This document shows positions 1 through 9,652 of a DNA stretch of 32,148 nt, one piece after another. Each line of letters opens with the position of its first letter. Within the stretch, counting starts at the first letter, position 1. The stretch is taken from positions 1 to 32,148 of the forward strand of contig MEOD01000025.1 in NCBI GenBank assembly GCA_001768555.1, in the 5' to 3' direction. The notes beneath the pieces are model-generated. The model ran no database searches and was not told the DNA's origin. It saw only the letters and a list, made by a program, of their open reading frames with translations. The translations under genes were made by a program, and so were the position numbers. This DNA comes from Bacteroidetes bacterium GWF2_29_10 (GTDB lineage Bacteria; Bacteroidota; Bacteroidia; Bacteroidales; GWE2-29-8).

Positions 1-53
1 TAGTGAAATTTAATAACGAAATTATTGAATCGTGATTATTACAACGGTCTCAT
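1..53 (-). repeat. Copy A of a dispersed ~85 bp repeat (truncated by the window edge)
   Basis: The reverse complement of 1-53 (atgagaccgttgtaataatcacgattcaataatttcgttattaaatttcacta) matches 32064-32116 at 47 of 53 positions. Confidence 0.85.
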
Positions 54-113
54 AATATTCTTAATTTATAAAGAATAGTGAAAATACTAGATAAACTTTA
101 ATGATAAAAAAAA

Positions 114-1211
114 CTAAAAAGCCCAGGTTAATGTTAATCTTGGTGTTATTGAATTTTCTATATCTATGTTTCCTGTTTTCTCAAATGTTTCAATAAAGAT
201 ATTTGGAGAAATAGCTAGTTTTTCATTATAATTATAACATAAACCTCCTATGTATAAGTTACGAGTATCTCCTTTTGAATTATTGTCTAAATTAGGTTCA
301 AATCTATCAAAACGAGCAAATACATTAATTTGTGGTTTTATGTAATACATTGCAAAAGCAGAAAGGCCATATCCTTCTTGATTTTCATATTTATTTGATA
401 ATTTATAACCATTATCTACAATGCGGTAATATGTGTCTACACCAACAGACATTTTGTTTTTCTTCTTATAACCAATAAAAAACGCAGATGTAAGAATATT
501 ATTTGATAATTGATGGTTTGCTTTAAATGCGTCTGATATTGATTTTTTAAATTGATAATCAGAATACAAAGTTACACTTAAATCTTTTACAGGGCTAATT
601 TCTACATGCCCAAACAATCTTTTATATATATCACTCTCTGGTAATCCTGCATTAGAATTTCCATACATAACCCAATACTTAAACAAACCTTTAGAATCAA
701 TATTCCCTCTTAAAGAAATAGCCAAATCTCTTGATGGAACAGCTCCTCTTAAGTCCATTATGGTTTTTTCTATGTAACGATTACCCCAAAAACTCTCAGA
801 TATTTCAAATGCAGGAGTAGCTTGAATTCCTATCCATAAAGTATTACTTTTAAAATAATTCAACTTAACAAATGCATCTTTGATAAACATCCCAAACTTA
901 TTTGCTTTGTCTCCTGAAAGATTAGTGGTAAAGTTTGTTTCATCTGACTCTAATCTAAATCTTGAAGAAATTTTCGAGGAATACTTATAATCGTATGTAA
1001 GATAAACCCTTCGTATTTTCAATCCATGTAATTCTTCATCTCCTGATAATACTTTATTTGGTAATGAATTTAAGCTACTGTCTCTTTGCATGTTATAATA
1101 ATAATCTATGAAAAAATTACCACTAAGCTTTCCTGATGGTTCTTCTTTCGTTTGTGCAGATAAATTTACTGTAAAAAAAACAATAACTAATAAGTTGAAA
1201 AATTTTCTCAT
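114..1211 (-). CDS. Outer-membrane porin-like beta-barrel protein
   Basis: 365 aa ORF with signal peptide ending LSAQ, alternating beta-strand pattern, and 'KLSGNFFIDYYYN..LKIRRVYLTYDYKYSSKISSRFRLESDE' typical of Bacteroidetes porins; C-terminal aromatic (TLTWAF). Confidence 0.7.
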   Translation of the reverse strand: MRKFFNLLVIVFFTVNLSAQTKEEPSGKLSGNFFIDYYYNMQRDSSLNSLPNKVLSGDEELHGLKIRRVYLTYDYKYSSKISSRFRLESDETNFTTNLSGDKANKFGMFIKDAFVKLNYFKSNTLWIGIQATPAFEISESFWGNRYIEKTIMDLRGAVPSRDLAISLRGNIDSKGLFKYWVMYGNSNAGLPESDIYKRLFGHVEISPVKDLSVTLYSDYQFKKSISDAFKANHQLSNNILTSAFFIGYKKKNKMSVGVDTYYRIVDNGYKLSNKYENQEGYGLSAFAMYYIKPQINVFARFDRFEPNLDNNSKGDTRNLYIGGLCYNYNEKLAISPNIFIETFEKTGNIDIENSITPRLTLTWAF

Positions 1212-1486
1212 AATACAAAATATTAAAAAGTAAATAAAATAATTAAAAAAACTAATGCTATTCTTGACTTTTGCTAATTTGATAACATTAATTTAATCTA
1301 AAATACATAACAAATTAACAATAATTTTAAATTCAAAATCCATTTTAACAATTAATTAATATTTCAACTCCTATTTAAATATTAATTAACATTTATTTTA
1401 CATTAATTTAACATAAAATAAAAACATTAATTATCAGTAAATTATAAATAATTTCGGTATTTTAATGCAAAAATATTGAAAAACTA

Positions 1487-1517
1487 TTGACAAACTCTTT
1501 TTTTTACACTATCTTTG
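1487..1517 (+). promoter_or_regulatory. Bacteroidetes-type promoter upstream of the YceI gene
   Basis: TTG at 1487-1489, then 20 nt, then TATCTTTG at 1510-1517; good match to the -33/-7 consensus, about 43 bp before the ATG at 1560. Confidence 0.75.
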
Positions 1518-1559
1518 CTACTCAATTGATAGGTTTAATAGTATAAAATATTTAAAATT

Positions 1560-2168
1560 ATGAAAAAACAAAGACATATATTACAAATAACCAATAGGTT
1601 ATCGGCATTTATTATAATTATTTTATTATTGCCGAACATTATTATTGCTCAAAATTTTTTTTACTTAAATGCAGAAAAAAGTAATGTAAGAGTAAATGGG
1701 ACTTCTTCTTTGCATGATTGGAGTATGCAAGCTAAAAAAATAGAAAGCAGTCTTGATGCAAATATTAGTAATAATGAATTAACTGATTTGTCTAATGTAA
1801 ACTTTGTATGTAAGGTTATAGGTATAGTTAGCAAGGAAAAGGATATGGACAAAAAGGCATATAATGCATTAAAATATGAAAAAAACCCAGAAATAAAATT
1901 CAAAATGCAAAAGATTGAAAATTTAGTTTCTAAAGGGGGAATTTTAAGTGGTAGCATTTATGGAGATTTAACTATTGCAGGAAAAACAAATAGAATAAGT
2001 TTCCCATTTAAGGGTAAGCTCGTAGCTAACAGTTTAATTACTATTGAAGCAAATTATAAAATCAATATGCTTGATTATAGCATTGATCCACCAACGGCAA
2101 TGTTAGGGATGTTAAAGACAGGCAAGGATGTTACGATTACATTATTATTAAATTACATTAACAAGTAA
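1560..2168 (+). CDS. YceI family protein (secreted)
   Basis: Signal peptide; 'SNVRVNGTSSLHDWSM...YNALKYEKNPEIKFKM...GDLTIAGKTNRISFPFKGKL' is a YceI/lipocalin-like pattern. Confidence 0.85.
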   Translation: MKKQRHILQITNRLSAFIIIILLLPNIIIAQNFFYLNAEKSNVRVNGTSSLHDWSMQAKKIESSLDANISNNELTDLSNVNFVCKVIGIVSKEKDMDKKAYNALKYEKNPEIKFKMQKIENLVSKGGILSGSIYGDLTIAGKTNRISFPFKGKLVANSLITIEANYKINMLDYSIDPPTAMLGMLKTGKDVTITLLLNYINK

Positions 2169-2203
2169 ATGTATTAAGTATTAACAAATAAAAACTTAAA
2201 ATT

Positions 2204-3544
2204 ATGAAAAAAGAATACACAAAAACAGGCAAAAAAATGGCTATTAGCAATTATGCTATAAGAGCTATTTTAATAATTGTTACTTTTATTTCATTTGTAA
2301 ATTTAACATTTGCACAAGAAAAAAAAGTTCCAATAAGAGAAACCGTATTTGAAGCAGCTCAAATAGACAGCATTGCATTTGATAAAGTCAAAGTGGATGT
2401 TGGAGGAGATTTTGCAATACAATATCAAACTTTAGATCATCATGCTAATGGTGCAAATTTAATTCCATTAGGAAGTAACTTTAATCTTCCAACTGCAAAT
2501 ATGAATATAGGTGCGTTTTTAGAAAAAGGCGTTTATGTTAAACTGGAAACTTATTTATCTGCTCGTCATCATAATGAAACATGGGTTAAAGGTGGTTACT
2601 TATTATTAGACCAAATGCCATTTATTAAATCTGATGCTATTGAAAACATTATGAAATATATGACATTGAAAGTCGGAGTAATGGAACTTGATTTTGGTGA
2701 TGCACATTATCGCCGTTCAGACAATGGTAATACTGTTAGAAACCCATTTGTTGGAAACTATATAATGGATGCTTTTACTACAGCTCCGGGTCTTGAATTA
2801 ACATTTAGAAACAATGGACTAATTGCAATGGGTGGGGTTACTACTGGCACATTGAAGCCTGCATTAACATCATATAGTGCAGCATCTAAAAAATACACTG
2901 CATATAATGGTGAATCAATATTGGCTTTTTATGGAAAAATTGGCTATGACAAACAAGTAAATGAAGATTTACGACTTAGAGGTACTGCTTCAATATATAA
3001 TTGTGGAAAACATTATGGGGGAACTTTATATAATGGAGATAGAGCAGGTTCAAGATATTATTTTGTAATGAATAGAGAAACATTTTCTCCAGACGATGTC
3101 GATGTTACTAAAAATCATACTTCTGGTCGTTGGTCTCCAGGTTCTCACAATGCTATAAATGCTATAATGTTCAATTTGTTTGCAAAGTATAAAGGATTAG
3201 AACTTTTTGGTACTTATGAAATAGCTAATGGGACCAATCCTTCTAAAACTAAATTCAACTTTGGCCAATATGCAGTAGAAGGGATATACAGATTTGGAGG
3301 TCATGAGCAATTTTTTGGTGGAGCTAGATATAATAGTGTTATAAATAGTGTTAAAAAATACAATGCAAATTCAACTGTTGATGACCCTTCTGTAGATAGA
3401 TTACAATTTGCATTAGGTTGGTTTTTCACTAAAAACATTATTATGAAAGTTGAGTACATGCAACAAAAGTACAATAAGTTTCCTATTTATGGAACAGATG
3501 CTGGGTTTGATGGAGTTATTGTAGAAGCTGCTATTTCTTTTTAA
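2204..3544 (+). CDS. Outer-membrane porin-like protein
   Basis: 446 aa, N-terminal signal ending LTFAQ, beta-barrel pattern, C-terminal 'VEAAISF'. Confidence 0.65.
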   Translation: MKKEYTKTGKKMAISNYAIRAILIIVTFISFVNLTFAQEKKVPIRETVFEAAQIDSIAFDKVKVDVGGDFAIQYQTLDHHANGANLIPLGSNFNLPTANMNIGAFLEKGVYVKLETYLSARHHNETWVKGGYLLLDQMPFIKSDAIENIMKYMTLKVGVMELDFGDAHYRRSDNGNTVRNPFVGNYIMDAFTTAPGLELTFRNNGLIAMGGVTTGTLKPALTSYSAASKKYTAYNGESILAFYGKIGYDKQVNEDLRLRGTASIYNCGKHYGGTLYNGDRAGSRYYFVMNRETFSPDDVDVTKNHTSGRWSPGSHNAINAIMFNLFAKYKGLELFGTYEIANGTNPSKTKFNFGQYAVEGIYRFGGHEQFFGGARYNSVINSVKKYNANSTVDDPSVDRLQFALGWFFTKNIIMKVEYMQQKYNKFPIYGTDAGFDGVIVEAAISF

Positions 3545-3560
3545 TTTAAAAAGAAAAGAT

Positions 3561-3600
3561 AATATCCTGACAGGTTTATTTAAGTTCCTGTCAGGTTATT
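3561..3600 (+). terminator. Intrinsic terminator downstream of the porin
   Basis: Perfect 9-bp stem CCTGACAGG (3566-3574) / CCTGTCAGG (3587-3595), followed by a T-rich tract. Confidence 0.75.
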
Positions 3601-3638
3601 TCTTAATATTTAATTTACTAATTTATATTATCAAATAT

Positions 3639-4205
3639 TTGTATAAAATGAAATATAGAGTAAAAATAATATTAATTATATTTTTAGCAACTGCTTTTAT
3701 TAGCTCAATAAAAGTATCTGTTGTTAGTAAAAACTTTTTAAACATTAAGATAAAAACAAATATTGATGAAATTGAATTTAAACAAATAATAAAAAACAAT
3801 AATGCATTATACTGTAACCAAACATTAGGTAAATATAATATTACAATACCAGTAAAAGAATTTATTGCTCCAAACAAAATGATTTATGATGATTTTGTAG
3901 AGATGTTAAAAGGGAATGAATATCCAAATATAAGTATATATATATCGAAGAGTATTTTAAATTTTGATACAAATAGAGATACTGTAATATATCCGGAAAT
4001 GACTATTAATTTAGCAGGTGTTTCAAAAGTAGATAAAACATTGTGTCATGTAAAAAAGATATCATCAGATTCTTGTTATATTTATGGAGAGAAGAAATTA
4101 TTATTTACTGATTTTAACTTATTGCCTCCCACTAAGCTTTTTGGATTGGTAAAAGTTTCAAATGACATCAATGTTAAGTTTGGATTTATTTTCGTTAAAA
4201 ATTAA
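3639..4205 (+). CDS. YceI-like secreted protein (divergent)
   Basis: 188 aa with N-terminal hydrophobic segment; 'YDDFVEMLKGNEYPNISIYI...MTINLAGVSK...LLPPTKLFGLVKVSNDINVKFGFIF' resembles YceI. An alternative start at 3648 is possible. Confidence 0.6.
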   Translation: MYKMKYRVKIILIIFLATAFISSIKVSVVSKNFLNIKIKTNIDEIEFKQIIKNNNALYCNQTLGKYNITIPVKEFIAPNKMIYDDFVEMLKGNEYPNISIYISKSILNFDTNRDTVIYPEMTINLAGVSKVDKTLCHVKKISSDSCYIYGEKKLLFTDFNLLPPTKLFGLVKVSNDINVKFGFIFVKN

Positions 4206-4226
4206 ACAAACTAAAAAACAAAACCA

Positions 4227-4646
4227 ATGAAAATAAGCACTAAAGTAAGATATGGGATAAGAGCAATGATCGAAATAGGCAAAGAGAATTCGGGTAAGGG
4301 TGTTTTTCAAAAAGATATTTCAATCAATCAGCAAATATCACTTAAATATCTTGATCAAATTATTTATGGTTTAAAAGTTGCAGGCTTAATAATAAACGTG
4401 AAAGGGAAAAAAAGTGGATATCTAATATCTCGTCCTGCAAATGAGATAACTATGTATGATATTCATAATGCATTTGAACCAAATATTTCTGTTGTGGAAT
4501 GTATAAACGGAAATTATAATTGTAAATTGGATAAATATTGTTCTGCTAAAAATTTTTGGCATGGGCTTAATTTCCTTATTATAAACTATTTTCAATCATT
4601 TACTCTGCAACAAATGATTGAAAATAATGTTTCTAAAATTGCATAA
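4227..4646 (+). CDS. Rrf2 family transcriptional regulator, probable Fe-S sensor
   Basis: 'MKISTKVRYGIRAMIEIG...FQKDISINQQISLKYLDQIIYGLKVAGLI' wHTH; three-Cys motif C-x6-C-x5-C (ECINGNYNCKLDKYCSA) as in Fe-S Rrf2 proteins. Confidence 0.9.
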   Translation: MKISTKVRYGIRAMIEIGKENSGKGVFQKDISINQQISLKYLDQIIYGLKVAGLIINVKGKKSGYLISRPANEITMYDIHNAFEPNISVVECINGNYNCKLDKYCSAKNFWHGLNFLIINYFQSFTLQQMIENNVSKIA

Positions 4647-4760
4647 ATACTTCAAAATATACTATGCAAATAAATATGAGTTGATAGATACTCCTATTTG
4701 AAAAAGACTTCTATATTTGTGAAATTATTAAAGTAATTATTTTTTTAATATATTTAATCA

Positions 4761-5075
4761 ATGGAACAGATAAAAATAAACTGCTGGGAATATAAAAAAT
4801 GTGGTCGTCAAGTGGGAGGCGATAAAGTATCAGAACTTGGAGTTTGTCCAGCTGCAACGGAAATTATTGTTGATGGTATTAATTGTGGAAAAAATGGAGG
4901 TCGTGCATGTTGGGCTGTTACTGGCACTTATTGCAAAGGAGAGATACAAGGATCCTTTGCTCAGAAAGTGATTAATTGTCTAAATTGCGATTTTTACAAA
5001 ATAGTTTGGAAGGAAGAACAAGAAAATGATTATAAATCGCCAAAAGAAATACTACAAATCATTAGAGGCAAATAA
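4761..5075 (+). CDS. Cys-rich two-CW-type domain protein
   Basis: 'NCWEYKKCGRQVGGDKVSELGVCPAAT...GKNGGRACWAVTGTYCKGEIQGSFAQKVINCLNCDFYK' with repeated CW motifs. Confidence 0.75.
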   Translation: MEQIKINCWEYKKCGRQVGGDKVSELGVCPAATEIIVDGINCGKNGGRACWAVTGTYCKGEIQGSFAQKVINCLNCDFYKIVWKEEQENDYKSPKEILQIIRGK

Positions 5076-5119
5076 TTAAGTTACTTGTTATTTATATTCC
5101 AATTAAAGAAAAAATTATT

Positions 5120-6091
5120 CTAACTGAGATGCTTTGCAATTTCTTTAGCGTGATAAGTAATAATAATATCAGCACCAGCACGTTTTATGGAAGTTAGTAT
5201 CTCTTTTGTAATTCTTATTTCATCAATCCATCCATTTTGTGCTGCAGCTTTTACCATAGCATATTCTCCACTAACGTTGTATGCTGCTATAGGAATATTG
5301 AATGTATCTTTAGTCCGTCTTATTATATCTAAATAGCTAAGGGCGGGTTTTACCATAACAATATCTGCTCCTTCAGCTATGTCTTCCGCAATTTCTCTAA
5401 TTGCTTCATCAGAGTTTGCTGGGTTCATTTGATATGTTTTTCTATCACCAAATTGGGGAGCACTTTGAGCTGCATCTCTAAAAGGACCATAAAATCCTGA
5501 CGCATATTTTGCAGAATATGACATTATTATTGTGTTATAGTAATTTTTTTCGTCAAGAGCTTGTCTTATTGCTTTTACATGTCCATCCATCATATCACTT
5601 GGAGCAATAATATCTGCTCCGGCTTCAACTAATATTGTTGATTGTAACATTAATGTTTTTAAAGTTAGGTCATTATGCACATCTCCATTGACAATTGTTC
5701 CACAATGTCCATGTGTTGTATATTCACAATTGCAGACGTCAGCAACAATAACTATGTCTTTTATTTCTTTTTTTATTGCTTCAATCGCTTTTGGAACTAT
5801 TGCAGAACTATTACAAGCAACAAGTCCATGTTCATCTTTGCTTTCAGGTATTCCAAAAAGCAGTATTGATTTAATTCCTAATTGAACAAGAGTCTTAACC
5901 TCTTCAACCAAAAAATCTATAGATAATTGCGATACGCCTGGCATTGACCCTATTGGATTATTTACTTTATTACCCGGGCAAACAAAATATGGCATAATTA
6001 ACTGTTCAACTCTAACTTGAGTCTCACTAACCATATCTCTTATAATACTGTTTTGGCGTAATCTACGCAAACGAGTTTCAGGAAAAGCCAT
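5120..6091 (-). CDS. hemB: Porphobilinogen synthase (delta-aminolevulinic acid dehydratase)
   Basis: 'VADVCNCEYTTHGHCG', 'GADIIAPSDMMDGHVKAIR', 'MVKPALSYLDIIR', 'YNVSGEYAM' are diagnostic HemB motifs. Confidence 0.97.
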   Translation of the reverse strand: MAFPETRLRRLRQNSIIRDMVSETQVRVEQLIMPYFVCPGNKVNNPIGSMPGVSQLSIDFLVEEVKTLVQLGIKSILLFGIPESKDEHGLVACNSSAIVPKAIEAIKKEIKDIVIVADVCNCEYTTHGHCGTIVNGDVHNDLTLKTLMLQSTILVEAGADIIAPSDMMDGHVKAIRQALDEKNYYNTIIMSYSAKYASGFYGPFRDAAQSAPQFGDRKTYQMNPANSDEAIREIAEDIAEGADIVMVKPALSYLDIIRRTKDTFNIPIAAYNVSGEYAMVKAAAQNGWIDEIRITKEILTSIKRAGADIIITYHAKEIAKHLS

Positions 6092-6230
6092 AATTATTAA
6101 ATTTTAAGTTTCATAATCTATTTTGCTTAAGCAAAGAAAAGAAGAAAAAAAGAGAAAAAAAAGAAATCTAAAAAAATATATTCGCATGCTTATCACTAAG
6201 ACACCTTTATACATGTAAAAATTTAGGTAA

Positions 6231-6293
6231 TCCTAAAATAAGTTTACTGTCTTTTTTCATAATTCTAATCTTTTATGTAAACCTATTTTAGGA
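6231..6293. repeat. Inverted-repeat (MITE/IS-end-like) element, copy 1
   Basis: TCCTAAAATAAGTTTAC (6231-6247) and GTAAACCTATTTTAGGA (6277-6293): 17-nt arms, one mismatch. Confidence 0.85.
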
Positions 6294-6304
6294 CTAGACA
6301 GGTC

Positions 6305-7330
6305 TCAAAATATAAAGTTAAACAAATATCCAACAATCATAATTCCAATTCCCACAATCGCGACAAACGCTAATATTAATGGCATTTTCAAAACTTTCCT
6401 TAAAATTACTAATTCAGGTAGAGACAAACCAATAACCGACATCATAAAAGCAAGCGAAGTCCCAAGTGAAGCGCCTTTTTCTATTAACACAGAAACTATG
6501 GGCACTATTCCTGCTGCATTAGAATATAAAGGAATACCTATCAATATTGACAAAGGAACAGAATACCAAACATTTTTCCCCATCAACGAAACCATAAAAT
6601 CTTCTGGTACATATCCATGCGCAGCTGCTCCAACCAATATACCTAATGCTACATAAAGCCAAACTTTTCCTACAATATCTTTTATTGCATCATATCCCAT
6701 TAGAATTCTTTTATTTATGGTTATTTGTTCTTCATCCAAATTATTACTGCCAACCTTTATTTCATAAACCCAAGACTCAATCCATTTTTCAAGTTTTAAT
6801 AATCCTATAACCCAGCCTGCGACTATTGCGATAAATAAACCTGTACCTACATATATAGCTGCAACTTTCCATCCAAACATACCATACAGTAATATTATTG
6901 CAACCTCATTTATCATAGGTGCTGCAATTAAAAAAGAAAATGTAACACCTAATGGAACGCCTGCTTCAACAAAACCAAGAAACAAAGGTATTGCCGAGCA
7001 AGAACAAAAAGGAGTTACTATACCCAACATTGCAGCCATTATATTTCCTGTAAATGTCTTTTTTTCCGCAAGTGCTCTACGTGTTCGCTCGGGAGTAAAA
7101 AACGTTCTGACTATACCAACAAAAAATATTATCAACATCAGCAACATAATTACTTTCGGGAACTCAAAGATAAAGAACCATAAAGCCTCAGCAAGATGTT
7201 CTCCTTTTGTCATTCCAATAGCATCAAAAACTAACCAATTTGTCATTGGTTCTAAATAATGATAAACTAAATACCAAAAAGGTAATAATAGAATTTGAAA
7301 ATGGGATAATTTTATAATTTTATAATTCAT
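6305..7330 (-). CDS. Permease, DUF318/ArsP-like (candidate organoarsenical efflux)
   Basis: Multi-TM protein with 'GIVTPFCSCSAIPLFLGFVEAGVPLGVTFSFLIAAPMINEVA', the hallmark of the PF03773 permease family. Confidence 0.8.
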   Translation of the reverse strand: MNYKIIKLSHFQILLLPFWYLVYHYLEPMTNWLVFDAIGMTKGEHLAEALWFFIFEFPKVIMLLMLIIFFVGIVRTFFTPERTRRALAEKKTFTGNIMAAMLGIVTPFCSCSAIPLFLGFVEAGVPLGVTFSFLIAAPMINEVAIILLYGMFGWKVAAIYVGTGLFIAIVAGWVIGLLKLEKWIESWVYEIKVGSNNLDEEQITINKRILMGYDAIKDIVGKVWLYVALGILVGAAAHGYVPEDFMVSLMGKNVWYSVPLSILIGIPLYSNAAGIVPIVSVLIEKGASLGTSLAFMMSVIGLSLPELVILRKVLKMPLILAFVAIVGIGIMIVGYLFNFIF

Positions 7331-7334
7331 AAAC

Positions 7335-8033
7335 TTAGAAATAATAAATAATTACATAATAAATCCCAACAAGAATAAAAACTATGGCAACGATTTTTCT
7401 AAACCATTTTTCAAATATCTTTACATTTTTGTAAAATCCTCCTACACTCGACAAACTAAATGCAAGCAACCACGCAACAATTATTACAGGTAAGCCCGTA
7501 GCAATTGCGAAGACAAATGGTAGGAACAAACCTAAAGGACTGCTTATTGTTATTGGTATTAACAACCCAAAGTATAACACACCACTATAAGGACAAAATG
7601 CTAATGCAAACACCATCCCAAGTAATAATGCTGACCACCATTTGCTTTTATTGCTTTGTTCCATCTTTTCTCCAATTTTACCTAGTCCTGGAAAATTAAT
7701 TTTAATAAAATCTAACATAAAAACACCTATAATGATGAGTAATGGTCCTAAAAACTGTTCCCCATTTGATTGAAAAAATCTTGCAACAAGAAATTTGCTA
7801 GCTCCAAAATATAGAATAACTCCAATTACTGTATAGCTTATTGCTCTGCCTAGAGTATACAAAAGACCATTAAGGAATATCCTTTTCTTATTATCTATAT
7901 CTTTGCTAATAAAACCTATAGCTGTAATATTCGTAGCTAATGGACATGGACTAATTGCCGTCATTATTCCCAATATTAAAGCAGACAAAAAAGGCATGTT
8001 ATTACTGTCCAATAACTCTTGTAAAATGTCCAT
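7335..8033 (-). CDS. DsbD/CcdA-fold membrane protein, ArsG-like aromatic arsenical efflux permease
   Basis: 'ALILGIMTAISPCPLATNITAIGFI...LNGLLYTLGRAISYTVIG...LAFCPYSGVLYFGLLIP'; adjacent to ArsF-like genes. Confidence 0.75.
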   Translation of the reverse strand: MDILQELLDSNNMPFLSALILGIMTAISPCPLATNITAIGFISKDIDNKKRIFLNGLLYTLGRAISYTVIGVILYFGASKFLVARFFQSNGEQFLGPLLIIIGVFMLDFIKINFPGLGKIGEKMEQSNKSKWWSALLLGMVFALAFCPYSGVLYFGLLIPITISSPLGLFLPFVFAIATGLPVIIVAWLLAFSLSSVGGFYKNVKIFEKWFRKIVAIVFILVGIYYVIIYYF

Positions 8034-8038
8034 AAAAA

Positions 8039-8470
8039 TTATTTAATATATTTTTCAATTTTTTCTTTAAGTTCTGACAAAAACACATCTGAATTATGAA
8101 CTTTTTGAAAAGCCCATGTTGTTATATCTTCAATTTTTCCCGCTTTGCCTTTAACACATGGAGTTATTGCTAATGTTGCCCCGTAAGCGTCATAAATTTT
8201 TACAAGTGAATCATTTTTTTGCAATTCACAATTTAGTATATATAAATCTAGCTCTCCACTCTTCAATTCCTTTTGAAAATATGCATCTATAGTTTTTCTT
8301 ACATTCGCCTCTATTGAGCGACAAGTGTTACAACGGTCTGTTATGTGAAAATACAATACTTGGACACGAAGTTTGTTTTTATCATTAGATATAATTGTAT
8401 CTGCGTTAATTTGCGAAAATATTTGCATTGAAAACATTACGCTAATTATAAAAAGAAATAATTTTTTCAT
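8039..8470 (-). CDS. ArsF-like secreted thioredoxin-fold protein (paralogue 1)
   Basis: Signal peptide; 'VQVLYFHITDRCNTCRSIEANVRKTIDAYF' with CxxC. Confidence 0.7.
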   Translation of the reverse strand: MKKLFLFIISVMFSMQIFSQINADTIISNDKNKLRVQVLYFHITDRCNTCRSIEANVRKTIDAYFQKELKSGELDLYILNCELQKNDSLVKIYDAYGATLAITPCVKGKAGKIEDITTWAFQKVHNSDVFLSELKEKIEKYIK

Positions 8471-8471
8471 G

Positions 8472-9038
8472 TTATTTAATTTTTAAATATTCTTCAATCT
8501 GTTTTTTTAATAATTCTATAAATCTAGCTTCTTTGGTTCTTGCAAACTTAAAGCCTTCTCCTGTTAAATCTTTTATTGTTTCTTTCTCTTTAAAGATACG
8601 AGTTACAAATAATGCAGAACCAGAAGCTTCATATTTTTCCGCTATATCCTTATTTGCATCATCGTCCACATTTAATATTTCTATTTTAACTCTTCCTTCT
8701 TTTACTTCTTTTGCAAAATAAGTTTGCAATGTTTTTTCTGTTGCCATTTCTATTGCCCTACATGATAAACAACGATTTGTTAAGTGGAAGTTATAAATTA
8801 TAACTTTGGGTTTTTCTTCTTTTTTTTGCACAGATGCATTTACAGTTGACGAATCCCTTATACTAGTGTCAAGTTGTTGTTGCATATCTTTTGATAAAGC
8901 AGTGTTTTTGGTTTTCTTAGCAGATAAGTCATCTTGGTTTAAATCTTTTTTATTATCTTGATTTGAATTACAAGAGCTAATTACAATTAATGATATTAGC
9001 AAAAGGATTATCTGGTTATTTAAAAATCTTTTTTTCAT
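8472..9038 (-). CDS. ArsF-like thioredoxin-fold lipoprotein (paralogue 2)
   Basis: Lipobox-like 'LIVISSCNSN'; 'VIIYNFHLTNRCLSCRAIEMATEKTLQTYF' parallels paralogue 1. Confidence 0.7.
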   Translation of the reverse strand: MKKRFLNNQIILLLISLIVISSCNSNQDNKKDLNQDDLSAKKTKNTALSKDMQQQLDTSIRDSSTVNASVQKKEEKPKVIIYNFHLTNRCLSCRAIEMATEKTLQTYFAKEVKEGRVKIEILNVDDDANKDIAEKYEASGSALFVTRIFKEKETIKDLTGEGFKFARTKEARFIELLKKQIEEYLKIK

Positions 9039-9045
9039 AAAATTT

Positions 9046-9288
9046 CTAATTATTATACTTTGTTATTATTTCTTTTAACTCTTCTATTTTAGGAATTCTT
9101 CCTGAAACAACAACTTTTCCATTAATAACAAGTCCTGGGGTTCTCATTATTCCATAACCCATAATCTTTTGAATATCTTCTACTTTTTCAACATTTGCAG
9201 TTATATTCATTTCTGCCAAAGCATTCATTACTACTTTTTCCAAGGTTTTACAATTTGCACAACCTGTGCCTAAAATTTTTATTTCCAT
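9046..9288 (-). CDS. Small redox-active disulfide protein (thioredoxin family; possible ArsE-like)
   Basis: 80 aa 'MEIKILGTGCANCKTLEKVVMNALAEM...GIMRTPGLVINGKVVVSGRIP', classic TM0996/redox-active disulfide protein 2. Confidence 0.85.
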   Translation of the reverse strand: MEIKILGTGCANCKTLEKVVMNALAEMNITANVEKVEDIQKIMGYGIMRTPGLVINGKVVVSGRIPKIEELKEIITKYNN

Positions 9289-9313
9289 AATTATTAAATT
9301 TAATAGTTTATAT

Positions 9314-9634
9314 CTATTTTTTGTTTATTTCTGTGTTAAAGAATTCTTTCATAATAATTTTTAAATCCTCCCAATTTTCCTTATTTATACAATACTTTAC
9401 CTTTGGAGGCTCTAGGCATCCTTGAATAATTCCTGCATTTTTTAATTCTAAAAGATGCTGAGAAACAGTTGACTGAGAAAGAGGTAATTCGCAATTTATA
9501 TCTCCAAAACAACAAGTATCCATTAAAGCGAGTTGCCTAAGAATAGCTATTCTTGCTGGGTGGGCTAAAGCCTTAGCATACTTAGCTAATTGCTCGTCCT
9601 TTTCATTGTAAACATTTTGTTTATGATTTGCCAT
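9314..9634 (-). CDS. ArsR family metalloregulator
   Basis: wHTH 'YAKALAHPARIAILRQLALMDTCCFGDINCELPLSQSTVSQHLLELKNAGII' with Cys residues near the metal-binding helix. Confidence 0.93.
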   Translation of the reverse strand: MANHKQNVYNEKDEQLAKYAKALAHPARIAILRQLALMDTCCFGDINCELPLSQSTVSQHLLELKNAGIIQGCLEPPKVKYCINKENWEDLKIIMKEFFNTEINKK

Positions 9635-9652
9635 GTTTTATGTATTATTGTA

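Noticed and set aside
5675-5885. Two plus-strand ORFs inside hemB
   Set aside because: Antisense to strongly conserved hemB codons; no independent support.
6128-6175. Purine-rich A/G tract upstream of hemB
   Set aside because: Looks like simple low-complexity sequence in an AT-rich intergenic region; no repeat partner or structure.
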